From Pelagibacterium luteolum (lineage in GTDB: Bacteria; Pseudomonadota; Alphaproteobacteria; Rhizobiales; Devosiaceae), in assembly GCF_900100665.1 (NCBI RefSeq), contig NZ_FNCS01000001.1, forward strand, positions 417,119 through 481,118: DNA of 64,000 nucleotides, read 5' to 3'. The position numbers and the translations under genes were made by a program. The notes beneath the pieces are model-generated. The model did not search any database and was not told the DNA's origin. It worked only from the letters and a program-made list of their open reading frames with translations. Positions 26,478 to 35,602 of the stretch are shown piece by piece. Numbering within the stretch: the first letter of the stretch is position 1; every line of letters starts with the position of its first letter.

Positions 26478-27998
26478 ATGGCCGATAAAAAGTCCGGACC
26501 GGTGAAACCCCCGATCATCGACGCCAAGGCGCGCAGCGCCGGCGGCAGTGACGACACCACCACACCCAAGACGTCCCCTGACGCTACAGCGTCCGGCACC
26601 GTCAAACCGGACGCGCCAGCACCTTCCACCCCGACCGCAAGCGCGTCTGGAGCGCCTAAACCCGCCGAGGCTGCCGCCAAAGCCAGTCCTACGGCGCCTG
26701 CCACCGCGAGCGAGGCCACGCCCAAACCCGGGGGGGCCGAACCGAGCACAGTGACGTCCGAGGCCGTCAAGCCAACCCCCACCCCCTCGCAACCTGACGC
26801 TCCCAAGGCGGACCCCGCAAAACCCGACGCCCAAAATCCCGGCGCCCCAAAGCCTGAGGCCCCCAAACCCACCAGTCCGTCTGGCGCGGCATCGCTCCCC
26901 CCATCGCGGAGCGCACCGCCTACCGTTCCTTTGGCGCCTCTCGCCGCAACGGCCGGCGCCGGCGCGCTGATCGGGCTCGCACTGGCCTATGGCCTCGCCA
27001 GTTTCGGCATGTGGCCCGCGACCGATAACACCGACCCCTCGGCCCTCGCCGATCTCGAATCCCGAACTGCCGGGATCGAAGAAGCCATCGGCGAGCAACA
27101 GGCCCAGACCGCCGACGCGACATCGCGCATCGACGCGCTCGAATCCAACCTCGCCACGCGGTTCGACGAAATCGCCGGTGCCACACCCGCCACCGAGGGC
27201 CTGGCCGCACAGTCCGATCTCGATGCGCTTTCGGGTCAGATCGCGGAGATCTCGACCCGTCTCGACGCTCTCGCCGCCGGCGCTTCAGGCGATGAATCGA
27301 GCCAGATCGCTGGCCAGATCAACGCGCTTTCCGAAGACCTCGCCACGCTTACCGAGCGCCTTGGCGCTATCGAACCGCAGATCGCCGACATCGCGCCAGC
27401 CGTCGAGGACGCGCAGACCCGGCTCGACGATCTCGACGCCCGTATCGTCGACCAGCCGGCCTTTGATGCGGTCTCAGCAGATCGTGACCGCTTCGCCCGA
27501 CTTCCCGCGGCCCTCGACGCCCTCGAAGACGCGATAAATTCCGGCGCCCCCTTCGCCAGCCAGCTCGCCGAAACCGAAAGCCTCCTGCCCAATCTGTCAG
27601 TGCCCGAGGATGCACGCGCCTTGGCCGCCAGCGGGGTCTCTTCATCGAGCCAATTGCTGGCCGATTTCCGCACGGCGATCCCCGCGATCCTCGCCGCACG
27701 CCCCCAGGACCCCGAGGCCAATTGGGCACAATCCCTGCTCGATCAGGCGGCGTCCGCAATCGCCTTGCGCCCCACAGATGGCGACGGCCCCCAAGCTACG
27801 GTCGGCCGCGTCGAAACCGCGCTCGAAACAGGTGATCTCGCTGCGGCGCAGGAGAACTTTTCAGCCCTGCCGGACCCCATGCGATCGGCTGCCGGTGGCT
27901 TTGGCACGGACCTCGATAACGCCATCGCCGCCACCACGCTTCTCTCAGAAGCGCGCGCCACAGATCCCGCCTCCACCCAGCCGGAGGCCGCCCAATGA
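26478..27998 (+). CDS. Alphaproteobacterial Mic60/mitofilin-like inner-membrane protein
   Basis: 506 residues: a Pro/Ala/Lys-rich disordered cytoplasmic N-terminus (1-155), a single membrane segment (LAATAGAGALIGLALAYGLA), a long periplasmic helical/coiled-coil part (about 180-340, with heptad-like Leu/Ile and LDALAA, LDDLDARI repeats) and a C-terminal helical mitofilin-type region. This layout and its place between hemD and hemY define bacterial Mic60, which shapes membranes and contacts outer-membrane proteins in related bacteria. ATG 26478 is preferred to the adjacent TTG. The N-terminal low-complexity part is the least conserved. Confidence 0.85.
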   Translation: MADKKSGPVKPPIIDAKARSAGGSDDTTTPKTSPDATASGTVKPDAPAPSTPTASASGAPKPAEAAAKASPTAPATASEATPKPGGAEPSTVTSEAVKPTPTPSQPDAPKADPAKPDAQNPGAPKPEAPKPTSPSGAASLPPSRSAPPTVPLAPLAATAGAGALIGLALAYGLASFGMWPATDNTDPSALADLESRTAGIEEAIGEQQAQTADATSRIDALESNLATRFDEIAGATPATEGLAAQSDLDALSGQIAEISTRLDALAAGASGDESSQIAGQINALSEDLATLTERLGAIEPQIADIAPAVEDAQTRLDDLDARIVDQPAFDAVSADRDRFARLPAALDALEDAINSGAPFASQLAETESLLPNLSVPEDARALAASGVSSSSQLLADFRTAIPAILAARPQDPEANWAQSLLDQAASAIALRPTDGDGPQATVGRVETALETGDLAAAQENFSALPDPMRSAAGGFGTDLDNAIAATTLLSEARATDPASTQPEAAQ

Positions 27999-29374
27999 CT
28001 CGCCTCATTACCTATCTCGTTTTATCGCTCGTCCTGGCGCTCGGCGTCACCTGGCTAATTTCCGTCCCCGGCACGGTCGAAATCACCGCCCCCGGCTGGC
28101 GCCTCACGCCTTCGCTCGGCACGGCGATCTTTATCGTCATCGCCGTCATCATCGTCGCAATCGCCCTTTGGGCCATTATCCGACGCGTGATCGGCGCCCC
28201 CTCGGCCCTGGCCCGCGCCAATGCGCGCCGCAAGGAAAAAGCCGGCATCGAAGCGCTCTCAGACGGCATGATCGCGCTTCAGGCCGGCGAGTTTTCCCGC
28301 GCCCGCATGCTGGCCCGCGACGCCAAGTCCAAACTGCCCGACAATCCAGCGGCCCAGCTTCTCGAAGCCCGCGCCGAACTGGCGCTTGGCGATCTGGGCT
28401 CGGCCCGCGAGCACTATCGCGCGCTCATCACCAATGACCGCACGGCGCTTGCTGCCCTCTCGGGCCTTTACGAACAGGCGCGCCAGCAGGATCGCACGAC
28501 AGCGGCCATCACCTTCGCGCGAAAAGCTCTGGCCATTTCCCCCAGCCTCGATTGGGCATCGGAAGCCGTGTTCGACGATCTGGCCGCCAAAGGCGCCTGG
28601 GCAGATGCGCTGGCCATGAGCGCCTCGCTGCCGGCCCGCACCCGCGCGCAGAAAGCTGCGAAAAAGCGCCGCGAAGGCGTCCTCGAAACAGCGCTTGCCC
28701 TCTCGCTGGAAGAAACCCAGCCCGACGCGGCGCTCGATCATGCCAACCGCGCCATGAAATCGATTCCCGATTTCGTGCCCGCCGCGCTCGTCGCCGCCCG
28801 CGTTCTCATCAACAAGGCCGACACCCGCCGCGCCTCGGCGCTGTTGCGCCGCGTCTGGCGCGCCAGCTTCCATCCCGACATCGCAACGCTCTACGCCCAC
28901 GTCAAACCCGGCGCCTCGGCGGTCGATCGCCTCAAACGGATTCGGACCTTGGTGGAAAGCCCCGAGAGCCACCCGATTTCGGCCATGGTCCTGGCCCGCG
29001 CCGCCATCGATGCCTATGAATGGAGCGCCGCCCGCAACGCGCTCGCGCCCTTTGTCGGCAAGACCCCGACCCGCAATATGTGCCTTCTGATGGCCGAAAT
29101 CGAAGAGGGCCAGTCCGGCGATCAGGGCAAGGCGCGCGAATGGCTCTCCCGCGCCGTACGCGCCCCCGCCGATCCCGCCTGGACCGCCGATGGCATCACC
29201 ACCGACGAATGGGCGCCCGCCTCACCGGTCACCAACCGGCTTGACGCCTTCGAGTGGAAAGTCCCGCTTGAGTCGCACGAGCCCCCTCTGGCCATCGCAA
29301 AGTCCGAGCCCGAGCCCACCCCGCCCGCGATCGAAGGATCCGCCACGCCCGCCGAACCGGCCACCGTGCGGTAA
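27995..29374 (+). CDS. hemY: HemY-family TPR membrane protein
   Basis: 459 residues: two N-terminal membrane segments (about 5-22 and 40-63) forming the HemY_N domain, then TPR-like helices (GMIALQAGEFSRARMLARDA, LLEARAELALGDLGSAREHYRAL) and a charged Pro-rich tail. It overlaps the Mic60 stop by four bases (ATGA). This HemY is the TPR scaffold linked to haem synthesis, not the protoporphyrinogen oxidase of the same symbol in Gram-positives. Its exact role is unsettled. Confidence 0.9.
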   Translation: MTRLITYLVLSLVLALGVTWLISVPGTVEITAPGWRLTPSLGTAIFIVIAVIIVAIALWAIIRRVIGAPSALARANARRKEKAGIEALSDGMIALQAGEFSRARMLARDAKSKLPDNPAAQLLEARAELALGDLGSAREHYRALITNDRTALAALSGLYEQARQQDRTTAAITFARKALAISPSLDWASEAVFDDLAAKGAWADALAMSASLPARTRAQKAAKKRREGVLETALALSLEETQPDAALDHANRAMKSIPDFVPAALVAARVLINKADTRRASALLRRVWRASFHPDIATLYAHVKPGASAVDRLKRIRTLVESPESHPISAMVLARAAIDAYEWSAARNALAPFVGKTPTRNMCLLMAEIEEGQSGDQGKAREWLSRAVRAPADPAWTADGITTDEWAPASPVTNRLDAFEWKVPLESHEPPLAIAKSEPEPTPPAIEGSATPAEPATVR

Positions 29375-29381
29375 ACAGAAT

Positions 29382-29418
29382 CGCCACCCCAGCCGCAAAC
29401 GCGTCAGCCGGGGTGGCG
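29382..29418 (+). terminator. Stem-loop after hemY
   Basis: CGCCACCCC (29382-29390) pairs with GGGGTGGCG (29410-29418), 19-nt loop, 8 bp after the hemY stop. No T-run follows, so termination is only probable. Confidence 0.45.
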
Positions 29419-29523
29419 CAAAATCGTAAGGTTCGGGAGCAATTTGACGTTCGGGCGCGGCTAACCTCTTGCGCCTTTTTGCGACCATCAGTAAAAGACG
29501 CGCGGTTCCTGTTCGAACCCAAT

Positions 29524-29599
29524 GCCGCTTTAGCTCAGTTGGTAGAGCACATCATTCGTAATGATGGGGTCACGTGTTCGAGTCACGTAAGCGGCACCA
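29524..29599 (+). tRNA. tRNA-Thr (anticodon CGT)
   Basis: A complete 76-nt cloverleaf: acceptor GCCGCTT/AAGCGGC, D-arm GCTC..GAGC with AGTTGGT loop, anticodon stem CATCA/TGATG around loop TTCGTAA (anticodon CGT, reads ACG), T-arm ACGTG/CACGT with TTCGAGT loop, encoded ACCA 3' end. No intron. It is between hemY and the convergent FeeM-like gene. Confidence 0.97.
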
Positions 29600-29611
29600 C
29601 TTATCCCGATC

Positions 29612-30388
29612 TTACTCTGCAGCCTCCGGTGCGAACCGCTGTTCCGACAGTGCGGCTGCCCGCGCGGTCGGCTGGATAAGTCCCAGGAAGTGCGCGTCGG
29701 GATTGTCACCGAACATCTTTTCGCGTTCCTCGGGCGTCGACATGAAGAACGGGAACCGGTCGGCGACATTGTCGCGGATCGCCGTATAGCTTGCCGCATA
29801 GAGCCGAACCGGAAACTTCAGTCCCCCGCCCAAAAATCGCTCCCCCGCCCATTCTTGGGAGGCGAACACGCGCTTGTAAAACGCCGCGTGCTCCTGCCGG
29901 ATGGAGGACAGGCAATAATCGGGCACGAAATATTCGCATGCCATCGCCGCTAGGCGCAATGTCAGGAACGGCAGGGCCGGAAAGGCAAGCGCGGCGTCCC
30001 GATCGGCGGTAAACCGCGAGGGATCGACGAAATGCATGCCCTTGTCGAGCATGGGGTGCAGAATATCGGCATAAGCCGTCATCGAAGGCGAATGACGGTG
30101 TTCGGCGGTTAGATGATGCAACCGCAGCGAACTTACCAACTGCCCATCGATATAAATCCCGTAGCACATCCCGTTGGGGACGGTGTCGAGATCGTCCGAG
30201 GCGATCTCGTCGGCATTGGCGGGGATGAAATCCTCGCGCCGATACGCGTCGTAGCGCAGCTTGAATACCGGATCGGTCAACTCGGAAAGGTTGACGCGGC
30301 GATATTCGACGCGGTCGAGAATATCCATCAACGCAGTGGCGAAACGGGTGGTTTTGGTTCCCGTAGTGGGCGCGGCTTCGGTACGCAT
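29612..30388 (-). CDS. FeeM-like N-acyl amino acid synthase (GNAT fold)
   Basis: A 258-residue protein of the N-acyl amino acid synthase FeeM / autoinducer-synthase-like GNAT group. The core reads VEYRRVNLSELTDPVFKLRYDAYRREDFIP, then YIDGQLVSSLRLHHL and FVDPSRFTADRDAALAFPALPFLTLRLAAMACE, as in related rhizobial proteins; LRYDAYRRE resembles the substrate loop of acyl-homoserine-lactone synthases. Relatives join an acyl chain from acyl-ACP to an amino acid; the product here is unknown. The ATG at 30388 follows AAGGGGG at 6 nt. The GGDEF-EAL gene lies 245 bp upstream on the same strand. Confidence 0.75.
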   Translation of the reverse strand: MRTEAAPTTGTKTTRFATALMDILDRVEYRRVNLSELTDPVFKLRYDAYRREDFIPANADEIASDDLDTVPNGMCYGIYIDGQLVSSLRLHHLTAEHRHSPSMTAYADILHPMLDKGMHFVDPSRFTADRDAALAFPALPFLTLRLAAMACEYFVPDYCLSSIRQEHAAFYKRVFASQEWAGERFLGGGLKFPVRLYAASYTAIRDNVADRFPFFMSTPEEREKMFGDNPDAHFLGLIQPTARAAALSEQRFAPEAAE

Positions 30389-30633
30389 GACTGACCCCCT
30401 TGTACGCACGGGGCAAAGGTCCATCACCTCTTGCCGATCCAACGCGACACAACATCAAGCTCTCGGGCGGCTCAGGCACCTGACTTTGAGGTCAGAAAGC
30501 GGCCCCTCGAACACGAGCATGCCAAACTTTAACCAAAATTAAATAAAATGCAAAGCGAAACGCCATTCAGCCCAATCGGCCGTCCGCGTCGTGATCGGAC
30601 GTCGACAGGTCAAAACACTATAATGGCTAAAAA

Positions 30634-32955
30634 TCAGTCGCGAACTGAACTGGTTGAATAGGCCAGCCGCAAATCCGGTCCGCGGGCGTCGCGGGTCATT
30701 CGGGCGATCAGCGCCCTGATTTCGGGACCCGGCAACGGCATGCCGAACAGGAACCCTTGCACCTGGTCGACCTCGGTCTCGTTGGCGAGCACGGCCAGCT
30801 GCGCTTCGGTTTCGACGCCCTCTGCCGTCAGCACCAGATCGAGATCCTTGCCCAGCCGCGCCACATTGGCCATCAGCTTGAGCGAGCGCGGATCGGTGGC
30901 GATATCGGCGATGAACGCGCGATCGATCTTGAGCTTGGTGAAGGGCATTTCGTGCAGATAGGAGAGCGAAGAATACCCCGTGCCGAAATCGTCGAGCGCG
31001 ATCCCGATGCCGCGATCGGCCAGTTCCTTGAGCCGGGCCGCGGCGATCACCCGTTCTTCGATCAACGCGGTCTCGGTCACCTCGATTTCCAGCCGGCACG
31101 GCGCAAGTCCGCTAGCGGAAAGCGCCCGGCTGATCGATTTGGGCAGGCCCTCTCCACGCAGGTCGCGTGCCGACACGTTGACCGAGACCGAAAGCGTGTC
31201 CGGCCACAAAGCACATTCCGCAGTCGCTGTCTTGAGAACGAAATCGGTAATGGCTGATACCAGCCCGACCTCTTCGGCCAGCGAGATAAACACATCGGGA
31301 CGGATCGGTCCCAGTTCGGGGTGGGTCCAGCGCGTCAGGGCCTCGCATCCTGCAATTTGACGCGTCTTGAGGTCGACCAGCGGCTGATAGACCACCCGCA
31401 GCTGATTGTTTGCGATCGCGTCGGCCAGATCGGTCTTGAGCCGCTGGCGATAGCGGAACTCCTCGTCCATCACCTCTTCGAACACTTGGTGATAGCCCTT
31501 GCCATGCGCCTTGGCATTATAGAGGGCCAGATCGGCGCGGCTGATCAGATCATCGAGCGCCACCTGTTCGGCAGTGTGCACCACATACCCGATCGAGGCG
31601 CGCAGGTCGATACGCTCGCCCTTGACCGTCAAGGGCTTGGCCACGGCATCGAGAATGGCGGACACTTCCGCTTCGACACTGTCGCTGTCGGTATCGGTAT
31701 CGGCATCGACGCTGCGATAAAGCACGAATTCGTCGCCCCCGAACCGCCCGATGCGCGAGTTCTTGTTCATCACCGACTGGATGCGCGTCGCAGTCTCCGA
31801 GAGCACCTTGTCACCAACGAGATGTCCGAGCGTATCGTTGATATGCTTGAAGTCATCGAGATCGACGATAGCCAGCAGCACCGGCCGCGCCGTCCGCTGC
31901 CGCGCGGCAAGGTCTGCGTCCACTTGCTCGGTGAAATAGGTGCGGTTGGGCAGCCCGGTCAGCCCGTCATAGCGGGCCATGAAGTTGATGCGCTCCTGCG
32001 CCCTTATCCGCGCAGTGACGTTCTCGAGCAGCAGCACCGTGCGGTCCCCGCGCGAGGATACCGTCACCTCGCAATGGAAATCGCCCGAGAGCTTCATGAT
32101 GATCTTCCCGCCAGACTGGTTGGCGATCATCCGGTTGAGCCGTTCTGCCGTCGATCGCGGCAGGGCCCGCTTGGCGATGGCCTCGTCGAGCAGATCCGAA
32201 AATGTCTGCCCCACCCAGGTGCCGTCGGCGATGCCGGCAAAGGTCTGCTGCGCCCTGTCATTGGCCAGCGCGATCACCCCGTTTTCGTCGAGCATGCACA
32301 GCCCGTGCTGCATGGTCTCGAGCGCCGTATCGAGCTGGCTGGCCAGTCGCGAGGCCGCCACCCGGTCATGAACGGCATTGAGCAGATTGTTGCGCACGTC
32401 CTTGCCCAGCGAGCGAAAGCTCACAAGCATCGGCAAAAACAGGCTGGCGAGCAGCATGTGATAGATGTCGCCCTTGAGCAGAAGCCCGAGCACCATAAGC
32501 CCGCCCATGCCCAAAATCTGGACCGTCATCAGCCGGTCGTGCCCGTAATTGCGCGTAACGATGCCCACCATCGCCGCTACGGTCACGGTGATCGCGACAA
32601 GTTCGGCAAAGGAATCGTTGACGAAAACGATCGAGGAAAACACCCAGCTGCCATAGGCCACGGCAGCGAAATAGCCGAAAAACAGCGCGCGCTTTTCCCA
32701 GCGTTGCGCTGCACCGAGATCGGTGGGGTCGATTTTCGCCTTGGCAAAGGCGCGCATGTTGAAATCGCGCGACACAAGCAGCAGGGCCAAGAGCCCAGCA
32801 TGGACGATCAGCAGCGTGGAGTCGGCACGGAACGCGCCCGCCAGAGCCCCCAATACGCTGGCCAACGTGCCAAGAAACATGGCACGCCGGTCCTTGTACA
32901 AGGACGCGACGATCGAAAAATAGTCGAGTGTTGGTAGCGACTGGCTGTTTGGCAT
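30634..32955 (-). CDS. Membrane GGDEF-EAL c-di-GMP protein with PAS domain
   Basis: 773 residues: five to six N-terminal membrane segments (about 25-185), a PAS domain (205-320), GGDEF domain (325-485) and EAL domain (505-755). The cyclase site is intact (VDLDDFKHIND and RFGGDEF at 404-410), and the phosphodiesterase motifs CEALTRW (EAL 538-540), DDFGTGYSSLSYL and a late TAEGVETEAQ are present, so both activities are possible. The ATG is at 32955. The gene is followed by the FeeM-like gene. Confidence 0.93.
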   Translation of the reverse strand: MPNSQSLPTLDYFSIVASLYKDRRAMFLGTLASVLGALAGAFRADSTLLIVHAGLLALLLVSRDFNMRAFAKAKIDPTDLGAAQRWEKRALFFGYFAAVAYGSWVFSSIVFVNDSFAELVAITVTVAAMVGIVTRNYGHDRLMTVQILGMGGLMVLGLLLKGDIYHMLLASLFLPMLVSFRSLGKDVRNNLLNAVHDRVAASRLASQLDTALETMQHGLCMLDENGVIALANDRAQQTFAGIADGTWVGQTFSDLLDEAIAKRALPRSTAERLNRMIANQSGGKIIMKLSGDFHCEVTVSSRGDRTVLLLENVTARIRAQERINFMARYDGLTGLPNRTYFTEQVDADLAARQRTARPVLLAIVDLDDFKHINDTLGHLVGDKVLSETATRIQSVMNKNSRIGRFGGDEFVLYRSVDADTDTDSDSVEAEVSAILDAVAKPLTVKGERIDLRASIGYVVHTAEQVALDDLISRADLALYNAKAHGKGYHQVFEEVMDEEFRYRQRLKTDLADAIANNQLRVVYQPLVDLKTRQIAGCEALTRWTHPELGPIRPDVFISLAEEVGLVSAITDFVLKTATAECALWPDTLSVSVNVSARDLRGEGLPKSISRALSASGLAPCRLEIEVTETALIEERVIAAARLKELADRGIGIALDDFGTGYSSLSYLHEMPFTKLKIDRAFIADIATDPRSLKLMANVARLGKDLDLVLTAEGVETEAQLAVLANETEVDQVQGFLFGMPLPGPEIRALIARMTRDARGPDLRLAYSTSSVRD

Positions 32956-33129
32956 CGCGTTTCGTTGGCCCGGCCCATGAGAGCTAGGCCGATCATGACC
33001 TCATCATTATGCATATGTTGTTGACAATGGCTAGGAAACCCCTTGGTTGCAGGGGCGTTTTGACGGTGTGGTAAACAATGGCTTTATCCCATCGCCACGC
33101 CCAAGCGTGTCTCAGCAAGGATCACGACG

Positions 33130-33414
33130 ATGTCGACAGAAATTTTATCGGCCAGCCAGATCAAATCCGCCATCGCCGAGCTCGACGGCTGGACCGAAAA
33201 CAGCGAAGGCGCGCTGGCCAAATCCTTCAAGTTCAAGGATTTTTCCCAGAGCTTTGCCTTCATGACGCGCGTTGCGCTTCTGGCCGAGAAGGCCAACCAC
33301 CATCCCGACTGGTCCAATAGCTACAACAGGGTGGAGATCGCGCTGGTCAATCACGAAAAGGGCGGCATTACGCAAAAAGATGTCGATCTCGCAAAGGCGA
33401 TCGACGCGCTTTAG
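33130..33414 (+). CDS. phhB: Pterin-4-alpha-carbinolamine dehydratase
   Basis: Recycles 4a-hydroxytetrahydropterin, also known as PCD/DCoH. 94 residues: [56 protein letters not shown], containing the conserved EKANHHPDW catalytic motif, and a closing [30 protein letters not shown] precedes the ATG. A possible promoter, TTGACG-N17-TTTATC, lies at 33060-33088. The stop overlaps the convergent membrane-protein gene by four bases. No phhA is in the window. Confidence 0.95.
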   Translation: MSTEILSASQIKSAIAELDGWTENSEGALAKSFKFKDFSQSFAFMTRVALLAEKANHHPDWSNSYNRVEIALVNHEKGGITQKDVDLAKAIDAL

Positions 33415-33950
33415 CGAGCGCGCTGCCGCAGGAGCCGGATCCCCAGCCAGAAGAAATAGGCCGCAACGAGGATCGAAACCGCCTCGTGATAGGCCGCCAC
33501 ATCCGCAAGGATCAGCCGGCCCAGGCTCAGGATCGCCAAGAGCGTCGCCCCGGCCAATCCCGCCCGGTCGCCTAAGGCCCGAAAATGCAGCCCCAGGCTC
33601 ACCAGCCCCGACGCCGCGAACGCCAGCGCCAAAAGGTAGAACGGGGTATAGACCATCTGCGCATGCGCGATCGTTCCGTCCGCCATGGCCCCGAGGACGC
33701 CTGCGGTCAAGATGATCGTGTAGACCGTCGCAAAGCTGAAGGCGCCGAACGCCGAGAGCGCGATCCCGACCCGTCCCGGCTTGGCCATGGCGGGCAGATC
33801 CTTGAGCGCGAACATGCCGGCCCCGGCCACGTAGAGCCCGATCGTGGCCATCCACCCCGCCCAGGCCGCCGCCTGCCCACTCGACAGCATGACGATTTCG
33901 CCAAAGGCCCAGAGCCCGCTTCCGGCCAAAAGCACATAGATGAGGATCAT
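33411..33950 (-). CDS. Uncharacterised six-helix membrane protein (second of a coupled pair)
   Basis: 179 residues with about six hydrophobic segments and few charges; I do not recognise a family. It opens [25 protein letters not shown], and ends in a basic tail ([10 protein letters not shown]). The ATG at 33950 overlaps the stop of the upstream gene by four bases (ATGA), so the two are translated together. Both proteins share length, segment spacing and a GE[IV] motif in the first helix, suggesting an ancient tandem duplication or a heteromeric complex. Confidence 0.7.
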   Translation of the reverse strand: MILIYVLLAGSGLWAFGEIVMLSSGQAAAWAGWMATIGLYVAGAGMFALKDLPAMAKPGRVGIALSAFGAFSFATVYTIILTAGVLGAMADGTIAHAQMVYTPFYLLALAFAASGLVSLGLHFRALGDRAGLAGATLLAILSLGRLILADVAAYHEAVSILVAAYFFWLGIRLLRQRAR

Positions 33951-34507
33951 GGGTCTGCGCGGTGTCTCTTGCGGCGCTCGGCCATTGAAAGGCCAAGCTG
34001 GATGAAGGTGAGTGCCATTACCATATCGATGAGCGGTTGGACGAGACTTGGCAGCGCGACAAAACTGCTCACCAGCGACAGCCCGATGGCCGCGCTCATC
34101 ACCAGCCCGATCCAACGCGGATAGACCGACGACGTGACCAGCCACGCCGCAAGGCAAAGCGCGCCCACAAAAGTCGTCGCCGCCGCGCCGATGAACTGCG
34201 GCGTCCTCGCCACTTCACCGATAGGCAGCGTCCCCTGGCTCACCGACCAGATCGCAACACCCACGAAGACGAGCGCACCAACGGCAATGAGGATCACCGC
34301 CGCCCGTCCGAGCCGGCTCGTCCTGACATCTGTCCAAAGCCCTGTGAACCCGATGACGACGAGCAGCAGCCCGAGCGCGGCAAGCAGCCCGCTCGGTCCC
34401 GTGTGCCGGCCAGCCAGAAGTTCGATGATTTCCCCGGCGACGCGCGCCAATCCGCCCAGCACCAGCGCCCAAGCCGCGATCATCGACCCCTCGCCAATTG
34501 TTATCAT
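33947..34507 (-). CDS. Uncharacterised six-helix membrane protein (first of a coupled pair)
   Basis: 186 residues with about six hydrophobic segments, opening MITIGEGSMIAAWALVLGGLARVAGEIIELL and ending in a basic tail ([11 protein letters not shown]). I do not recognise a family. The start at 34507 excludes a non-hydrophobic 31-residue upstream extension that overlaps a repeat. It heads a two-gene unit with the next membrane protein. The acidic pair in the first helix (GEIIELL) aligns with GEIVML in the partner. Confidence 0.7.
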   Translation of the reverse strand: MITIGEGSMIAAWALVLGGLARVAGEIIELLAGRHTGPSGLLAALGLLLVVIGFTGLWTDVRTSRLGRAAVILIAVGALVFVGVAIWSVSQGTLPIGEVARTPQFIGAAATTFVGALCLAAWLVTSSVYPRWIGLVMSAAIGLSLVSSFVALPSLVQPLIDMVMALTFIQLGLSMAERRKRHRADP

Positions 34508-34531
34508 TGCCGCCCCCGACGCGGCGACCCT

Positions 34532-34578
34532 AGAGCAAGTCCGGAAAACTGGGAACCGATTTTCCCGATAAAGTCTTG
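34532..34578. repeat. Type C-like palindromic intergenic element
   Basis: GAGCAAGTCCGGAAAACTGGGAACCGATTTTCC.. with the core GGAAAA-N10-TTTTCC. This is the pattern of the widespread rhizobial AAGTGGGAACCGGTTTTC dyad element (from memory). It sits upstream of the coupled membrane-protein genes. Confidence 0.55.
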
Positions 34579-34777
34579 CGATTGAACACCTAAAGCGCAA
34601 TCGCCGCGCGCAGCCTCACCCCAGTGCTTTACGCCGCGCGATCTGCCTGTGGCAGCAAATCCTCAACCCGCAAATTCCTGCGCCCAAGCCCGCCAAGGGC
34701 GGTTTCTGGCTGTTTTGCGCCCTGATAAGGTCCGCCTCAGATTTCCCCCCCGTTGCCCACCGAAAGGGTCTTGCACA

Positions 34778-35251
34778 GTGTTTGAGTCGATCGCGCGCCT
34801 TTTCGGTCAATCCGAGCGCTCTTCCTCCCAGCCCCTTGATCATCGGCTGGCGGTGGCGGCCCTTCTGGTTCACCTCGCCGCCGTCGACGGCTCGGCTTCG
34901 CCCATCGAATCCAAAGCCATCGCCAACGCGCTTAAGGACCATTACGGGCTCGACGAATCCGAAGTCAAAAAGCTGATCACCGAAGCCCGCCGCCGCGACC
35001 GCGAAGCCGTCGATTTCTATCAATTCACCTCGCGCCTCGCCCAGCTCGAGGAAGACGAAAAGATCGATATCGTGCGCATGATGTGGCAGGTGGTCTTTGC
35101 CGACGACACCAATCATGAGCTCGAAGACAACATGGTCTGGCGCGTTGCCGAACTGATCGGCGTTTCCGCTCGCCAACGCACCATCCTGCGCAACCAGGCC
35201 CGCCGCACCTCCACCCCTCCCGATCCCGAAGGCAGCGACACCGAGCAATAG
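34778..35251 (+). CDS. TerB-family protein
   Basis: 157 residues, TerB (tellurite resistance B / COG4103) type: DHRLAVAALLVHLAAVDGSASPIES, then LDESEVKKLITEARRRDREAVDFYQFT, and VFADDTNHELEDNMVWRVAELIGVS. The two acidic helices with conserved Asp/Glu fit the TerB metal-binding bundle. The start is most likely GTG at 34778 (MFESIARLFG), with GAAAGGG upstream; an earlier start would add low-homology residues. The long minus-strand frame across it is a shadow. Probably a stress or envelope-linked protein, not necessarily tellurite resistance. Confidence 0.85.
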   Translation: MFESIARLFGQSERSSSQPLDHRLAVAALLVHLAAVDGSASPIESKAIANALKDHYGLDESEVKKLITEARRRDREAVDFYQFTSRLAQLEEDEKIDIVRMMWQVVFADDTNHELEDNMVWRVAELIGVSARQRTILRNQARRTSTPPDPEGSDTEQ

Positions 35252-35359
35252 GCTCCGCCCTCTTCCGCCTGGCCCCTACTTCCCAATCCTGCCTTCATCG
35301 CACCAGACTTCTGATAGCGCCCGCGAGGCTGTGATACCCTCAACACCTCCCCACCCAGT

Positions 35360-35390
35360 GTCATCCCGGACTTGATCCGGGACCCAGTAT
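35360..35390 (+). repeat. Type A intergenic palindrome, copy 2
   Basis: GTCATCCCGGA-CTTGA-TCCGGGACCCAGTATGCTC. The GACCCAGTATGCTC tail is shared with copy 8. Confidence 0.75.
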
Positions 35391-35479
35391 GCTCGCCCCC
35401 TCGGCCGCTTCCCGGCGTCCCCCAAGTGCCCGAATACTCTCGCACATTGCAAAACATTCGCATTCCGCAACGCACTGCC

Positions 35480-35492
35480 TCGCAAAATGCGA
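35480..35492 (+). promoter_or_regulatory. Palindrome at enhancer distance from the sigma-54 promoter
   Basis: TCGCA-AAA-TGCGA, centred about 117 bp upstream of the predicted start at 35603, the usual distance for sigma-54 activator binding. Similar half-sites (TTGCAAAACATTCGCA) lie just upstream at 35447. Role inferred. Confidence 0.35.
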
Positions 35493-35576
35493 AAAACAGC
35501 CCCGCCTCCCCCGCCCCAATCCCTACATTTTGTCTCAAATTACTCGCGCCACGCTTCATCTTGGGTAAATGCGTTC

Positions 35577-35592
35577 TGGCACGCTTGATGCA
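35577..35592 (+). promoter_or_regulatory. Sigma-54 (RpoN) -24/-12 promoter
   Basis: TGGCACG-CTTG-ATGCA matches the sigma-54 consensus TGGCACG-N4-TTGCA at all but one position (first T of the -12 element is A), with the invariant GG and GC ten bases apart and C preceding the TGG. Predicted start near 35603. Confidence 0.7.
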
Positions 35593-35602
35593 TATCCAGT
35601 CC

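Larger units (their letters stand above)
35252..35576. other. Intergenic region upstream of the predicted sRNA
   Basis: About 325 bp without a credible gene. It holds type A repeat copy 2 (35360-35390), and an AT-richer stretch 35440-35500 with TTGCAAAAC and the palindrome TCGCA-AAA-TGCGA, annotated as a possible enhancer site. Confidence 0.6.

Noticed and set aside
29524-29599. tRNA-associated integration site
   Set aside because: No integrase, no duplicated tRNA 3' end and no foreign genes nearby; flanks are core genes.
31321-32937. 538-codon plus-strand ORF opposite the GGDEF-EAL gene
   Set aside because: His/Arg-rich shadow with no domain; the minus strand encodes intact GGDEF and EAL motifs.
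34616-35248. 210-codon minus-strand ORF opposite the TerB-like gene
   Set aside because: The plus strand shows TerB motifs and a start with ribosome site; the minus frame shows nothing.
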